From Diadophis punctatus similis (lineage: Eukaryota; Chordata; Lepidosauria; Squamata; Dipsadidae), in the NCBI GenBank assembly GCA_023053685.1, contig JALIGW010000025.1:10619953-10683952 (forward strand): a DNA stretch of 64,000 nt, written 5' to 3'. Both the position numbers and the translations under genes were made by a program. Below the pieces are notes generated by a model. The model had not been told where the DNA came from. It saw only the letters and a program-made list of their open reading frames with translations, and searched no databases. Shown here piece after piece: positions 33,948 to 46,375 of this stretch. The first letter of the stretch is position 1. Each line of letters starts with the position of its first letter.

Positions 33948-34410
33948 TACCAATAACAATGGGACTTAGATTTATATACCACCCCTTAATGCTTTACAGG
34001 ACTCTCTAAGTGGATTAGAGTCAGCATATTGCCCCACAACAATCTGGGTCCTCATAGTACCAACCTTGGAAGGATAGACAGCTGAGTCAACCTTGAGCCC
34101 CATCAGGATCGAACTCCAGGCTGTGGGCAGAATTAGCTTGCAATTCTGCTGTTAGAAATTCTGTTTATATAAAGCACCACACAGGGCAAACAAAGAGTAC
34201 AGTCACCATGTGCTTTACTGCTCAACTATTTTACTGTAACAGGAAACTCTACTTAGAACAAAAGAGCATAGAGTATATGCCATAGAGCCAAACTTGTAAA
34301 TACCGCCAACTACTGGCTGAACACTACTGTAGTTGTTGCATAGAAATACATTCCAACATTGAATTCTAACAATTGCATTCTAACCACTGCACCACCAATC
34401 TCCTAGGATC
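33948..34410 (-). mobile_element. Sauria-like SINE, split by a small LTR-like insert
   Basis: Minus strand; head at 34372-34405 (ATTCTAACCACTGCACCACC on plus), body from 34149 down to the tail at 33948. The intervening 222 bp starts TGTTAGAA and ends CTAACA. Confidence 0.85.
34150..34371 (+). mobile_element. Small solo LTR-like insertion (222 bp)
   Basis: TGTTAGAAATTC at the left and GAATTCTAACA at the right form a short terminal inverted repeat with TG...CA ends. TATATAAAG lies 15 bp in. The flanking 5 bp TCTGC and ATTGC match imperfectly. Colinearity of the SINE on both sides shows that it is an insertion; its class is inferred. Confidence 0.6.
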
Positions 34411-34844
34411 CAGGTATCTTTTTTCCCCTCTCAGTAGGACCATTGGAATCTTGTTTTGATTGTGATGTTTTTAACTCTACTTATCTACCAGATATGAGTG
34501 AACAGCTATAACAGTTGAAATAGCAAATAAATAAAAACATAAGTAAGGAAAATGAGTCAGCACTCATTGGTCTTAAATATTAAAAAGACAATATGGAGAC
34601 GGGTGAGACCCTTAACAGCCAGTAAGTTCCATTGAGAAGTGTTAAAATGCATTACACTTGCCTATGCCTTCAAGGTCAGCTCTAGATATTCCAAACACAC
34701 TTGATGGCACATAATCAGTCAATCAAATCAATCAATCAACCAATCAATCCCCTGCTTGATCCTATGCCCAGAAATATTTGGCTTTCTGTAAAAGTCAAGC
34801 TCATGGATTGATTAAAGTTAAATAAATATAAATACAATCGAGAG

Positions 34845-35348
34845 AGTCCAGAAATATTTCACTAGAAGAGTCCTTCACTCCTCCGCTCACAACAAAATAC
34901 CTTATTCCACCAGACTTGAAATACTGGGATTAGACAATTTACAACTATGCCGCCTCCGATCTGATCTAATGTAGTTCATAAAATCATATACCAAAATGTC
35001 CTTCCTGTCAATGATTACTTCAGCTTCAACCGCAGCAATACATGAGCACGCAATAGATACAAACTAAATGTAAATAGCTTCAAACTCGACTGCAGAAAAT
35101 ACGACTTCAGCAGCAGAGTGATCAATGCCTGGAATGCACTACCTGACTCTGTGGTTTCTTCCCCAAACTCCAAAAACTTTAACCTTAGACTGTCTACAGT
35201 CGACCTCACCCCATTCCTAAGAGGTCTGTAAAGGGCATGCATTAGCGCACCACTGTGCCTACCGTCCATGTCCTACTGTCCAATTGTCCTCTTTTATTGT
35301 TACTTTTTACTTACATTTATACAAACTACTATCCTATACATGTTTGAC
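34845..35348 (+). mobile_element. Non-LTR LINE 3' end
   Basis: Broken frames contain KLNVNSFKLDCRKYDFSSRVINAWNALPDSVV-like text (given only in part here), with LRLSTVDLTPFLRGL before a stop at about 35231. A 3' UTR follows and then an AAAT array. The WNALP motif is typical of CR1/L2-group C-termini; the exact clade is not assigned. Confidence 0.65.
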
Positions 35349-35349
35349 A

Positions 35350-35371
35350 AATTAAATAAATTAATAAATAA

Positions 35372-35469
<98 letters not shown>

Positions 35470-35472
35470 ACA
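35350..35472 (+). repeat. (AAAT)n array
   Basis: AAAT/AATA units with few interruptions, growing from the LINE 3' tail just upstream. Confidence 0.95.
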
Positions 35473-36719
35473 AACTTCAGCAAATGGCCCTAACAAAAGG
35501 GAATTAAGGTAACCATTGCTCTCTTTTGGGGTTCCTAACCACACCACTGAGACAGGCAAGAGGACTATGCATTTTTTCATTATCTTGGAGTGCTGATGTT
35601 CTACTATCTACTTCATCTCAAATTATTATTTTTATTTGTTTATTTATTAAATTTATTAAATCATGCCCATCTTGCTATCAGGTGAGTACTTACAACAGTA
35701 TAAAAGCCTACTGTAAAACAATAAAGACATTAAACACGATAAGGATGTTCACCAATAAGAATTAAAACATTAAAATATACCAAGAGCTAAGTAAAATGGG
35801 AACAAATACTATATTCAAAGTAAATGTACAAACAATAAAAATGTAACAAAGATGAATCCACTTTATGCTGCCCTCCTAGTTGTCATTCTTTCTATGAACC
35901 TAATCTGGTTAGACTGTTGTTGAACCTCTTTTGACAATGATAACAAGGTCGCGTTTTCCACTGCCCTTAAGGGCTGCAGGTTAACTTAAAGGATCTGGAG
36001 CAGGCGAGCTGACAAGGGTTTTGTTTCCCAATCTTTTACAGCAGCTCTCGCAACACAGAATAAACTGCCTCTGGTTATTACTGCACTCTGCTTGATGGGC
36101 TCAGCCTTATTGCCATTCATCTATGAAACTCACAGGGAGACCTTTAGCCAGCCACCTCAATTTAGGTTAACCCGGCTCCCAGGATTATTACAAGGGTAAA
36201 AGGGAGAGAAACCATCCCCCCCCCCCCGCAAGCTTCCTTGTGAAAGGGCAGGATTTTTAAATTTTAATGAATGAATAAATAAATAGCAAGACCAAATGAG
36301 TGAAGAAAACAATCCATTAGCATGTAAAAAATGGTTTTGGAATTCAATAGTAACCCATCTGGCATTCTCAGTGAATCTATTTCTTTTACATTTAGAATCA
36401 ACTATTCCTATTTTATAAATCCAAAATGCTATTGCAAATGCTTAATGATTTCATTACGACTTTGAAACTTGTTTTTTTGGGGGGGGGGGAGGGGGGGGTG
36501 GTGTTAGTGGTAAGAGCTTTTTAAAAGTGTAGCAAAAAAGCCTCAGGGCAACGGGGGCGATTTCTAGAATTGCTCACTGCACATCTACCACAAAGACTAT
36601 TGCTTTTTTCTTAATGTGGTTTTGTCTTTCCTGAAGACAATTAGTGAGAAAGCTAAACATTTGTTCTTAATGTCCATTCAGAAAATAATTCCCCCTTTTT
36701 CCTGCATTCTCTCCATCCA
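35473..36719. other. Mostly unique stretch with homopolymers
   Basis: C-run at about 36212-36227, G-run at about 36479-36498. A reversed LINE-tail-like TTTATTTATTAAATTTATTA lies near 35638. No gene. Confidence 0.4.
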
Positions 36720-36968
36720 CAGATAGTCCTTGACTCCTGACTACAACTGGGACCTGAATTTCTGTTGCTAAGCAAGGCAGTGATTAAATGAATCCAGTCT
36801 GATTTTACAATCTTATTTTGTCACAGTTGTTTACCAAGTCATGCAGTTAAGTGAATCACACAGTCACTAAGTGAATCCGACTTGCCTCATTGACTTTGTT
36901 TGAGGGAAACTGACTGAAAAGCCAACAAATGAGTAAGCCATCCAGAGACACAGAGCAAATTGGACAGT

Positions 36969-37056
<88 letters not shown>
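36969..37056 (+). repeat. (GAAA)n array
   Basis: About 22 perfect AAAG/GAAA units. Frames across it are low-complexity. Confidence 0.96.
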
Positions 37057-37101
37057 CCCAGTTGCCAAGCTCCTAAATTTTGTTAACATGATCGTGGGGA
37101 T

Positions 37102-37523
37102 CAGGGGCGGGTTGCTCTATTACCTCGCTACCGGTACACTGTGCATGCATCGCCACATTTCGTGCATGTGTGCTCGCTACGCGCGTGCCCCCTTGCACGA
37201 TTTTGTTTCCACGCATGCGCAGGAAGCAAAAAAATTGCTGAAATCTCACGAGGGGACATGCGCGCGTGCGTGATTTCAGTGATTTTTGGCTTCCACGCAT
37301 GCAGAGAAGCAAAAAATCGCCAAAATCTCACGCCCGTCCCCTCGCAAGATTTTGCTTCTGTGCATGCACAGGAAGCAAAAAAAGCCCAAAAATTCTGAAA
37401 AAAAGATGGCGACACACGGCGGACCAGTGAAGACGGCACTGGAGCCATCACAGGAAAATTGCGTTATCTGCCGGCTGCTACCAGTGCGGCAGAGTCGACC
37501 GCACCGGTAGGAACCCACCACTG
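37102..37523. mobile_element. Non-autonomous hAT (422 bp)
   Basis: Ends CAGGGGCGGGTTGC and GGAACCCACCACTG; perfect duplication GTGGGGAT (37094-37101, 37524-37531). The interior has several TTCC(A)CGCATGCGCAGGAAGC-like blocks and AAAAGATGGCGAC near 37401. Confidence 0.94.
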
Positions 37524-37628
37524 GTGGGGATCCTGCAATAATCATAAGTTTGAGAATTGGTTGTAAGTCACTTTTTTCAATGCTGTTGTAACTTCAAACA
37601 GTTGCTAAATGGGTTATTGTAAATGAAG

Positions 37629-37880
37629 CAGAGGTGGGTTGCTCCCGGTTCAAACCGGTTCTATAGAACCAGTAATGGGAATTTTCCCCAGCTCGCTGAA
37701 CCGGGAGCGATCGCCGATTGGCCACGCCCCTGAACTGTTCTAATGGCAGCGCCATTGGTGCAGCCATCTTGTTTTTTGCTTCTGCGCATGCGCAGAAGCT
37801 TGGCTTTCGGCAATGCGTGTGCGCCCACGCGGCGCATGAGGAAGTGAACCGGCGGCGAGGTAAGTTAGAATTTACCCCTG
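37629..37880. mobile_element. Non-autonomous hAT (252 bp)
   Basis: Ends CAGAGGTGGGTTGC and GAATTTACCCCTG; perfect duplication AAATGAAG (37621-37628, 37881-37888). Contains GCCATCTTGTTTTTTGC followed by the palindrome TTCTGCGCATGCGCAGAA at 37780-37797. Confidence 0.94.
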
Positions 37881-37898
37881 AAATGAAGGGCTACTTGC

Positions 37899-39328
37899 AT
37901 TTAGGACTTTCAGTACTCCTGACATTATTCAGAACAGTTGCCATTACCAACAGGAATGTGTGGGGTCAGTCTGAATTGGCCTTGCTAGATGTACATATTA
38001 TGCTGTTCTATAGCATTTTGATATAACCGATTAAAAAATAGGAAAATTCACCACTTATATATGGAATTATGAATACAGCTCATTCATACCCATTTTAAAA
38101 CATGTTATTATTTTCTTCTGGCAGCTGTTGCTTTCAGCCCATCCAATATCCAAATTTTCCCAGGCCGATTGCCAAGATCTGATAAAGGTATGGGGGGGGG
38201 GGAATAAAACGAATAAAAACAGTAAAATGGAATTAATATATAGCGCAGGAGAGATACAAAGCCTCTTAAAAAGGCTCTGATTAAATCAAAATGACTACAA
38301 AACTGTAAAAGTGCCTGGGAGAAAAAAGACGGTGTTGCAAAGAAATCCACTTATTTTGAAGATATTTTCCATGGCTCCCCAGTAAGGAGTCACTTAACTT
38401 CCCTTGACAGGGGTGGCCCAAGGAGAATCTCAGAATATAAGTGACATTTCTGGGCAGGTATGTAAGGGGAGAAATGTCCTTGGAAAAACTCTTCCTCCCT
38501 CACACCCTGCCCCAAACTGTCACAACTTTCAAATCGCGAGTAAAGCCTTGTTTTGGGCCTCGAATTAGACTACCAGCTGATGACACTGCAAAGTTCCTAC
38601 CCAAACCCAATGCAACTAACCCTGATCCACTCTTTTTCTGGATATGTCATTCTCTCATTTCTCTGTGAATATGTGAGCGGAAAATGATGGGCACTCGCTG
38701 AGTCCGTTCATGGCAGCCACTAGTTCACAGTTGTGGTAGCGTGCATTTGAGAGATTTGCACCAAGGCCATTTCCTCAAAAATGATTTATATTCTGGTGTC
38801 ATCCAACCATCATTGTATCGATATAACAATAATGAGGACCAGCTTTAAATCGCCTTGACAACGGCTTGGCAATGCCAGAGGACTCTATAAATCCATAGTG
38901 AGGAAATGGTTGAAATCACTCCCATTGGAATTCATGGCAGATTTGTTTAACATCGCTATATCACAACACCCTGACATCTTAGGTTTCCAGCCAAATCCCA
39001 AGAAACTTCATTTTGATTTATACAAGCCTTGACCCTTTGTGCAAGGACATAAAGTACTAATCAAATCTTTCAGAGTCTGGATCTAATAAGAAATATTGTC
39101 GCAATTTCAGAGTCCGTTTCAAAATAATTCTCGATGAAATCAAGGAGGATTCCGTTTCAGTAACCAATTGCTAATGCTGTTTGGTAAGCTGCATTTGGGG
39201 GTGGAGGGGGTGATTGCATCATTCTTTTTTAAAGTTGTGTAAGAAAACAGTACTTCAAAAATCAATCAATATCTATGAGATACATCAACTGAATTAAAAA
39301 GAAGAAAACAAAAATCTATCTGCAGATA
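37899..39328. other. Largely repeat-free stretch
   Basis: About 38690-39180 shows no transposon hallmark and moderate base composition, so it could be conserved non-coding sequence. No coding frame longer than about 80 codons with any motif. Confidence 0.4.
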
Positions 39329-39329
39329 T

Positions 39330-39579
39330 TTTATTTATTTTATTAGTTACATTTATATACCGCCTCACAGTGCAAGCACTCTCTAAGCGGTTTACACCGG
39401 TAAGCAATGTATATATTTACATTGCCCCCAACAATCTGGGTCCTCATTTTACCTACCTCGGAAGGATGGAAGGCTGAGTCAACCTTGAGCCGGTGAGATT
39501 TGAACCGCTCACCTGCAGATCAGTGTCAGCTAATGTGGCCTGCAGTACTGCCTCTTAACCACTGCGCCACCTTGGCTCA
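39330..39579 (-). mobile_element. Sauria-like SINE
   Basis: Minus strand from GAGCCAAGGTGGCGCAGTGG (39579) through GGCTCAAGGTTGACTCAGCC to GGCGGTATATAAATG and (AATAAA)n at about 39330. The tail differs from the (GCTATT)n copies, so it may be a distinct subfamily. Confidence 0.92.
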
Positions 39580-40091
39580 TGATATGACACTATAGTTACA
39601 AAAGCCCGTTCTGTAATTAAGAGACTACCCAAGACTGAGGTGTTGATCCAAGTTATTTATATTTCTAATTCAAATTACTAAAGCAACTACCAGAATTCCA
39701 CTTCAGTTAAAATTTAAATTAAATCTTGTAGCTTTCTCCTCTAACGAAACTTTTGACAAAAACCAAAATTATATAGAAAAGCTAGTACCATTTCATAACA
39801 TATTGACACAAAATAAATTCAGGGGGCTTTATGTAAGTAAAAAAAATGGTAAGATATTGAGCAATGGGACAAGTTTAGGTGCATTTTCTGCCATTTGTTT
39901 TCATAGAGAACTTGTTCTAACACCGATTCTATCCTATCATTATAGATGTTGAAACTGAAATGGATGACTCAATTTATTGAAAATGACTTTTTTTCCCTGT
40001 ATTATAACAATAATAACAATAATAGAACCAAATAAGGAGGATAATATTATAAATTGTAAATATACAAGAAAATATTACTGACAAGCTGTAA

Positions 40092-40251
40092 AGGAAAATT
40101 GAACCTATTTTACTTGTTTTTTTTATTCAGATGTATGTTATGTTTATGTTGTATGTTGTTAGTCCATTGTATGTTTTTGTTTTCTTTTTGTACATATATG
40201 TTTGTTTGTTTGTTTGAAAGAAAAAAATTAATAAAGACTATTTTTTTAAAA
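40092..40251 (+). mobile_element. Possible L1 3' end with A-tail
   Basis: T- and G-rich sequence with TTGTTTGTTTGTTTG, then AATTAATAAAGAC and an A-rich run. It looks like a LINE 3' UTR, without coding support. Confidence 0.3.
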
Positions 40252-40355
40252 AAATGCTCTGCGCATGCACAGAAGCATTGCACACGCGCAAAGTGCCCGC
40301 GCTGGCGCGCTCCCGTTCCCGAACCAATAGCAAAGATAAGTGGAACCCACTACTG
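40252..40355. mobile_element. Truncated hAT, right end only
   Basis: CTGCGCATGCACAGAAGC, CpG-rich sequence, then GTGGAACCCACTACTG. The left half is absent. Confidence 0.75.
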
Positions 40356-40598
40356 GATTTAATGTGTTTTAATTTTCATTCAATGGTCTCAACAAAGTTG
40401 TTTGACGCTTTTCCAAAGCAAGTGAGAGATATCTACAGATATCACATATGTATAAGAGATCTTGAAAAATATCTCTCTACTGAATCTGATTTAGTAAGCT
40501 AACAGACAATCAGACATTTCAGGAATTCTCAAAAGCATAAAATGTCTTATCTTTTTTTTACTGCAATTTTAGGCCTTCAGCATTACCATGGTTCAGAA

Positions 40599-40770
40599 CA
40601 GTGATGGCAAACCTTTTTTGGTTCACGTACCAAAAGAGGGAAGTGCAGGGGGGTCGCACGCGCATGCCCACACCCATAATTCCATGCATCCCCCCACGCA
40701 TGCGCACATGACACACACCCCGCTCTCGGTACGCAATGGCACGCCCGTTTTTCGCTCTCCCCAGGCTTCA
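40599..40770. mobile_element. hAT fragment, left end
   Basis: Starts CAGTGATGGCAAACC, same family as 44786-45107. Includes CACACGCATGC-type repeats. The right terminus was not found; the end given is approximate. Confidence 0.6.
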
Positions 40771-43085
40771 GAGTGAGGCGGAAGAAAAGGGGAGCTATGG
40801 AAGCTCAACCATGGCTGGGCGAGCAAACCACACAAACCTTCCTTACCTAAGGACTGGTAGTGATAGTGATGGTGATGGTGATGGTGGTGACCTAGGATCA
40901 GGGACTTCTTGGGGGGGGAAGTCTGTGGTTGGGGAAAAGCCAGGCTGGCTCACCCAATGTGCCACATGATCCTGCTGCCGCCATCACCTCTTATGGTCTC
41001 TTTTCCATTATCGCTCTTCCTCCAGTTACCAGCCTTCAAAAACTCACAGCTAAGGTAAAGATTTCTCCCCCTCCCCATCCTGTCTCATTTCCGCCCTCAC
41101 CTGTTTATGGGAAACAGACACTAACATGAGATAGAGTAGAATGGCTTTGGTTGAATATAGATTTATGTGCTTAGAACAATGGGGTTAGCCACCGGTCTGG
41201 CCAGCAGTTGTCAGAATGTTCTGGAAGGAACATCCATGGGACACTTGCTTGGTGTAACCACTTGTCTTTCCCTGTAGTCCCTTAACCAGGTTATTTCTGA
41301 ACTTGGGTCCCTGCTAAGAAGTAAATTATTTTCATGAAAATCACTCTCTTCTCTCTTAATTCCTCCTGTCCTGTAGGGTTAAATAAATCCAAGTGTCTCC
41401 ACCCATCCAGATAAGCTATCTGTGAGAAGAAACTACTCATAAGGCAGACATTTCTATTGAAATAAATGGGGACTCTTTCCAAGAATAAGTGGGACATTAG
41501 AGTCAACTGACCATTAGTCACCTGAAGAGATGGCTAAGCAGAGGTTATGGCATATCTGTAACACTTCTCTAGTTATGTATAAATGCATCCATTGCCCTAC
41601 TCACATAGAAGCCCTAAAAACAGATAGAGCTTTTTAAAAGTAGCTGGAATATATTTTCACTTATCAAAAACTGAGGCAAGGGACTTTGTGCATGCACTGA
41701 TGTTCAGGAAATACTTTCCAAATTATGGGAAGATTTGTGGTCAAAGCCTCCCTGCTAAAGTTTTTCTTTCCTTTATATTTGTACAGTGGCTCACTAGGCA
41801 AAATGCTACAGAATTCGGCATTGCCTCACAGTTAAAATGAAACGCAAGGACTGGACAAACAAAGGAATGGCATGCATACAGATTTCAAGGACAAAAACAA
41901 AAGACAAATCCGCTTATTGCTATTAAAAGGAAGGCATCCCTAGAAGCTTCAAGCATAGAATATCCTATTATTTGCTATTGATATAACACACACACACATC
42001 ACAACAGCAATTCAAAGTTATTATTTATGCTCCTTCTAAATTATTGAGCTATATTCTCCCGTGAACTGGAACTCCCAGGGCTATTAATCTTCGCTGGGGG
42101 TTGCGGTTCAACAATTACTGAAGGCCCACATGTTCCCCTTCCAACTCTGTTATTCTGCTAATGTCTTTGTTTTTTATTACTTTGTCTATTCTGTGGTCCT
42201 ATCAGTTCTTGCCTGCAGGCAAATAGTATTATTATTAATAACACATGCTTGCTGCTCATTTGTATAGGGGTATACTAGGAGGAAGTGGGCCTGTTGTTAT
42301 TTTCAAAAGCCATGAGCATAGATCTTGGCATTTGGTGTTTAGGAACACAAGCTTTTATCAGTAAGGCAAATTTTGTGCATTCTTTTTGATATTTTGATAA
42401 ACCGAGTCTATCTTTATGATAACTTTTTTTTCTAGAACAGGATGTCAACATTCCAACTGACGAACCCAACCAAAGCAAGCACGGTTGAGACGATCCAATC
42501 TCTTAATGCAAAACTTTATTGACTATATCATATCAGCAAAGATAAGGGCAAAACCACACAAACCCATGTAGTTAAAGTACAGGTCTTCCCTCCTCCCTAT
42601 TAAAGCAGGTCACATTGTCCAATGGAAACTTCTGGTATTGTTATGAGAAAGTCTTTTTGACTCTGGTAAACACCTGCCGAAACGTCCTTGGTTCCCATGG
42701 CTGGCATCTAGATGTCTGGAGCTTAGTTCTATCTTCCCTTCCTCTCCCCTCCCCCATAGTTCGTTGGCAAGCTGAGAAGTGATAGTAGTTGCAACAGCAA
42801 AAATGCCATTTGAAGCTTGACTCAGGATTGGCAATTTGGTACTCACAGACAACAGCATATACCCTAGATGCCTGTGTGACAGCTATATGCCCACCAAATT
42901 ATTTCATTTTCAATGGCCAAAAACTTGTGAAATTGTTAAACACTCTCACAGGTTGTTGAACAAGAAGCACATCACAATAGATTCCAGTATTCTTTTACTT
43001 GGTAGACAAGATTATTGAAATGAGTATAGTTTTATGCTGTCATCAAATTTGGATCAATGTTATTAAATTTCAGGGGAGAAGCATG
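40771..43085. other. 2.3-kb stretch with little structure
   Basis: A short GTGATG repeat at 40859-40890. At 42137-42157, CCTTCCAACTCTGTTATTC matches a plus-strand CR1 3' terminus. A weak AACTCCCAG...GGGGGTT pair near 42068 may be an old foldback. No gene. Confidence 0.4.
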
Positions 43086-43093
43086 AGACAAAT

Positions 43094-43378
43094 CAGGGAT
43101 GAAATTCAAAAATTTTCACCTACCAGTTCTGTGGGCGTGGCTTGGTGGGCGTGGCAGGGGAAGGATACTGCAAAATCTCCATTCCCACCCCACTCCAGTG
43201 GAAGGATACTGTAAAATCCCAATTCCTTCTCACTCCTGGGGGAAGAATATTGCAAAATCTCCATTCCCACCCCACTCTGGGGCCAGCCAGAGGTGGTATT
43301 TGCCGGTTCTCCGAACTACTCAAAATTTCCGCTACCAGTTCTCCTGAGCCTATCAGAACCTGCTGAATTTCTCCCCTG
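43094..43378. mobile_element. Non-autonomous hAT (285 bp)
   Basis: Ends CAGGGATGAAATTC and GAATTTCTCCCCTG; perfect duplication AGACAAAT (43086-43093, 43379-43386). Three AGGATACTGCAAAATCTCC-like units of about 45 bp lie inside, so copy number of this unit varies between family members. Confidence 0.93.
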
Positions 43379-43386
43379 AGACAAAT

Positions 43387-44654
43387 GCAATGCCTGCCAA
43401 GATTAAAGCAAATAGCTGGTTAAATATCAAACAAAAAGCTATCTAACTTCAGTAAGCAAGCAACGTACAATCAGTGTTTTACCAAATGAAGATTTCAACA
43501 GGGAGGCAATAAACCTAAGCTTAATGCTTGTCTGGACACTCACTACAATATGAAAAGTATTGATTAGTGAAATGAACAAACTACTTCCTGAACTACTTTC
43601 ATTCCATTTGTTTTTAATGAGATTTGCTTCCACTTAGACCATTGCTGACTTTCATTTTTCTACTGCAGTTATGACCTCTCCCTGCCCATCTTTAGAAAAG
43701 TAAGAAAATCCTTCTTTATTATTAAATCCCAAGTTATTATCAAAGGCTTAGCAAAGTTTTGAGCTTGAGAAACAGATGAAAAGCTGGCAATATAACTTTC
43801 ATAGTAGTGGAACAAGCAGAAATATTCTTTCCTATCGATGATCCATTTTTCTTATCCTAACGTTTGTGCTAACATGTTTTCTCAAGGAATTATAAAGCAG
43901 ATGAACTTTGGAATAAGCCAGCTTTCCAAATGGAAATACCTGGAAATCCAGTTATTAGTGTGGCCATTTTTAATGTGATCAGTGGCATCTTCCATTTCCT
44001 AGCAAGCTGTTTATGTAGAATTGTCATAAGCAGCCGCTCTAGATGGTTTTGCATGTTTGTTGCTTAGTTGCTATAAAAATAGTCAAAAGTTAGATTTAAA
44101 CTTCTTGTTGTATTACATTATCAGATCACCAGCTTGGTTGTCTCATAGTTCCATAATATATAATTATCCCATCATTTTTTTTTGTCTTACAAAACCTAGG
44201 CTCTAAAAATGAATTGATACACAACTATTATTTTGGTAGATGTAGCTAACATTGTTGAATTATATTTGATGTTATATCTGCTTTGATGTTCAACCATAAA
44301 GTCCATTCCATTTCAAGTGGGTATTTGTGACTGAAACAATGCCTCAAGCAAACTTATTCCAAATTTTATCCTTTACCCATAGTGTTTTCTCACTGAATGT
44401 CCTATACATTTGAAACTTGTTCTTAGTTCAAGGTAACATATATTGGAGCACCTTTTGAGGCAAAAGGTTCACTGAAAATTTTGTTATATTCATCTCCAGG
44501 AATATATCAGGAGGTAAATATTTTTGGGGAAAGGATCAATTTATCCAAATAGTACCTATTGGGGTGATGTCAGTCTTTGGGGGAGTGCAAACAGAAAACC
44601 AAAACCATAAATATTCGTGTTACCTTTATTGTAAGGCTGTAGTAACATATCTCT
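43387..44654. other. Mostly unique AT-rich stretch
   Basis: No feature that can be supported. Confidence 0.4.
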
Positions 44655-45160
44655 TTAAGTCTGAAAATAGTTCTTCCCCTTTACATTCCAAGTAACTAGG
44701 GAGGGCCACATCTGAGATGCTTTCTCAAATTACAGTACATTTCTATCCTGGCCTCAGATTTGTCTTATCAGACCATTGTCTAGGCCCGTGATAGCAAACA
44801 TATGGCACTGGTGCCACGGGTGGCACGCAGCACCCTCTCTGTGGGCACATGAGCCGTCGCCCCAGTTCAGCTCCTCCGCTCATGTGTGCGCACCTCCTGC
44901 TGGCCAGCTGGTCATCGGATGTCTGCTGTGCATGCGCAGGGGTGGGGCGCGTGAGGGGAGGCCGTGCACACATGCGTGGGGACCAGGCTGCATGCAGGAG
45001 GCTGCGTGCGCATGTGTGGGGGCCGCGTGCACATTGCATTTTGGGGATTTGGGGGCACGCATGACCGTGCTTTGGGTACTCGGTCTGGAAAAGGTTAGCC
45101 ATCACTGGTCTAGGCTGTGGCTTTTCCTCTGCCTCCCAAGGATATTCTCACATCCCATAA
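44655..45160. repeat. Unnamed dispersed repeat, interrupted by a hAT
   Basis: GAGGGCCACATCTGAGATGCTTTCTCAAATTAC and onward to GACCATTGTCTAGGC (shown only in part) is matched in order by 58820-58950. In the copy here the element at 44786-45107 has landed in it. No coding or terminal structure was found. Confidence 0.6.
44786..45107. mobile_element. Non-autonomous hAT (322 bp)
   Basis: Ends CCGTGATAGCAAAC (expected CAG altered) and GTTAGCCATCACTG; perfect duplication GTCTAGGC (44778-44785, 45108-45115). Interior GC-rich with CATGCGCAGGGG. Confidence 0.92.
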
Positions 45161-45383
45161 GAGCCAAGTGGTGCACTGGTTAGAATGCAGTACTGTAGGT
45201 TAACTCACTGCTCACTCCAGGAGTTCGATTCTGAGCGGCTCAAGGTTGACTCAGCCTTCCATCCTTCCGAGATCGGTAAAACGAGGACCCAAATTGTTGG
45301 GGCAATATGCTGACTCTAAACCACTTAGAGAGGGCTGTAAAGCACTGTGGAGCGGTATATAAATCTAAGTGCTATTGCTATTA
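45161..45383 (+). mobile_element. Sauria-like SINE
   Basis: Head GAGCCAAGTGGTGCACTGG, then GGCTCAAGGTTGACTCAGCC, GGCAATATGCTGACTC, tail AAGTGCTATTGCTATTATAG. Confidence 0.94.
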
Positions 45384-45611
45384 TAGGTTGAAAGATAGCA
45401 ACTGGACAAGTGTCATTCTAATGCACTTCTTAACTGAATCAGATTTTTCTGCCTTAGTTTCTATCCAACATTTTAACCAATGTAATAGGCTAGCTGCTAG
45501 CATTTTAGACCATTATCTTCAACTGCCTGCTCAATGCAAGAATTCATATTAAAGCATCCCTAGACACATCTAGGCCCCACTTGATTAGCACATTAGTCAG
45601 ATGCTTTGGGG

Positions 45612-45756
45612 CAGGGGTGGCCAAACTACAGCACTTTGAGGACCTGTGGACTTCAACTCCCAAATTCCTGAGCCAGCCATGCATGCATGGCTGGCTCAGG
45701 AATTCTGGGAGTTGAAGTCCACAGGTCCTCAAAGAGTTGTAGTTTGGCTACCCCTG
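45612..45756. mobile_element. Foldback hAT MITE (145 bp)
   Basis: Nearly perfect palindrome: CAGGGGTGGCCAAACTACAG and its complement at the ends, GGACTTCAACTCCCA in the arm, centre CATGCATGCATGG. Perfect duplication CTTTGGGG (45604-45611, 45757-45764). Confidence 0.95.
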
Positions 45757-46159
45757 CTTTGGGGTATCAAAAAATCAAGATAATGGTCACAACTGGATGA
45801 ATGAAGTCCTGCCAATTTGCTATGTATATGTGATGCATGTTTTTTTTAAAGGGTGGGCTTTGATCATGTGATTTCAGGTGACATGTTGACTTTTATGATA
45901 ACCTATGGATGCCCCAAGAACTGTGAATCAGTTCAGCCTATATCAGAATTTACATAATAGTAGAATATCTCAAAATATATGGAATATCAATCTTTTTAAA
46001 AGGTACAAAAATACCTACTGGTATCGACAGAGTGTTATGACTTAGTGAAAGTGCAACATAATCCAAAGAACTGTATTCCTATCAACTATTAAATATGATG
46101 GATCAGTGAATTTAAGGAATAAGTCATATCTGTAAACATTCACTGAAGAAATATATGGC

Positions 46160-46375
46160 ACAAAGATTAAGATATTGTACTAGGATGAGGGAGGCCCACA
46201 TCAAGTTAACTCTTAACCAGACAAACTCACTAGGTAACTTTGGGCCAGTCACTCCCTCTCGAGATCACCTATCACACATAGTTGCCGCTATAAAATGAAG
46301 AGAGGAACTTACGGAAACCATCTGGAGCACCTGGAGGAAAGGCATTATATATCAAGAAAGAAAGCAAACGAAGAC
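46160..46375 (+). mobile_element. Diverged tRNA-type SINE
   Basis: GGGCCAGTCACTCCCTCTCG ... CTATCACACATAG ... CCTGGAGGAAAGGCATTATATATC matches the general body of squamate tRNA SINEs with a LINE-like tail. The head is degraded. Confidence 0.6.

Larger units (their letters stand above)
36720..37898. mobile_element. TA-type MITE broken by a (GAAA)n tract and two hATs
   Basis: A diverged left end, AGATAGTCCTTGACTCCTGAC at 36721, is followed by GTTGCTAAGCAAGGCAGTG. The right part resumes at 37532 (CATAAGTTTGAG, TTGTAAGTCACTTTTTTCAA, GTTGCTAAATGGG) and finishes near GGCTACTTGCA at 37898. Compare the intact copy at 30789. Confidence 0.6.
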
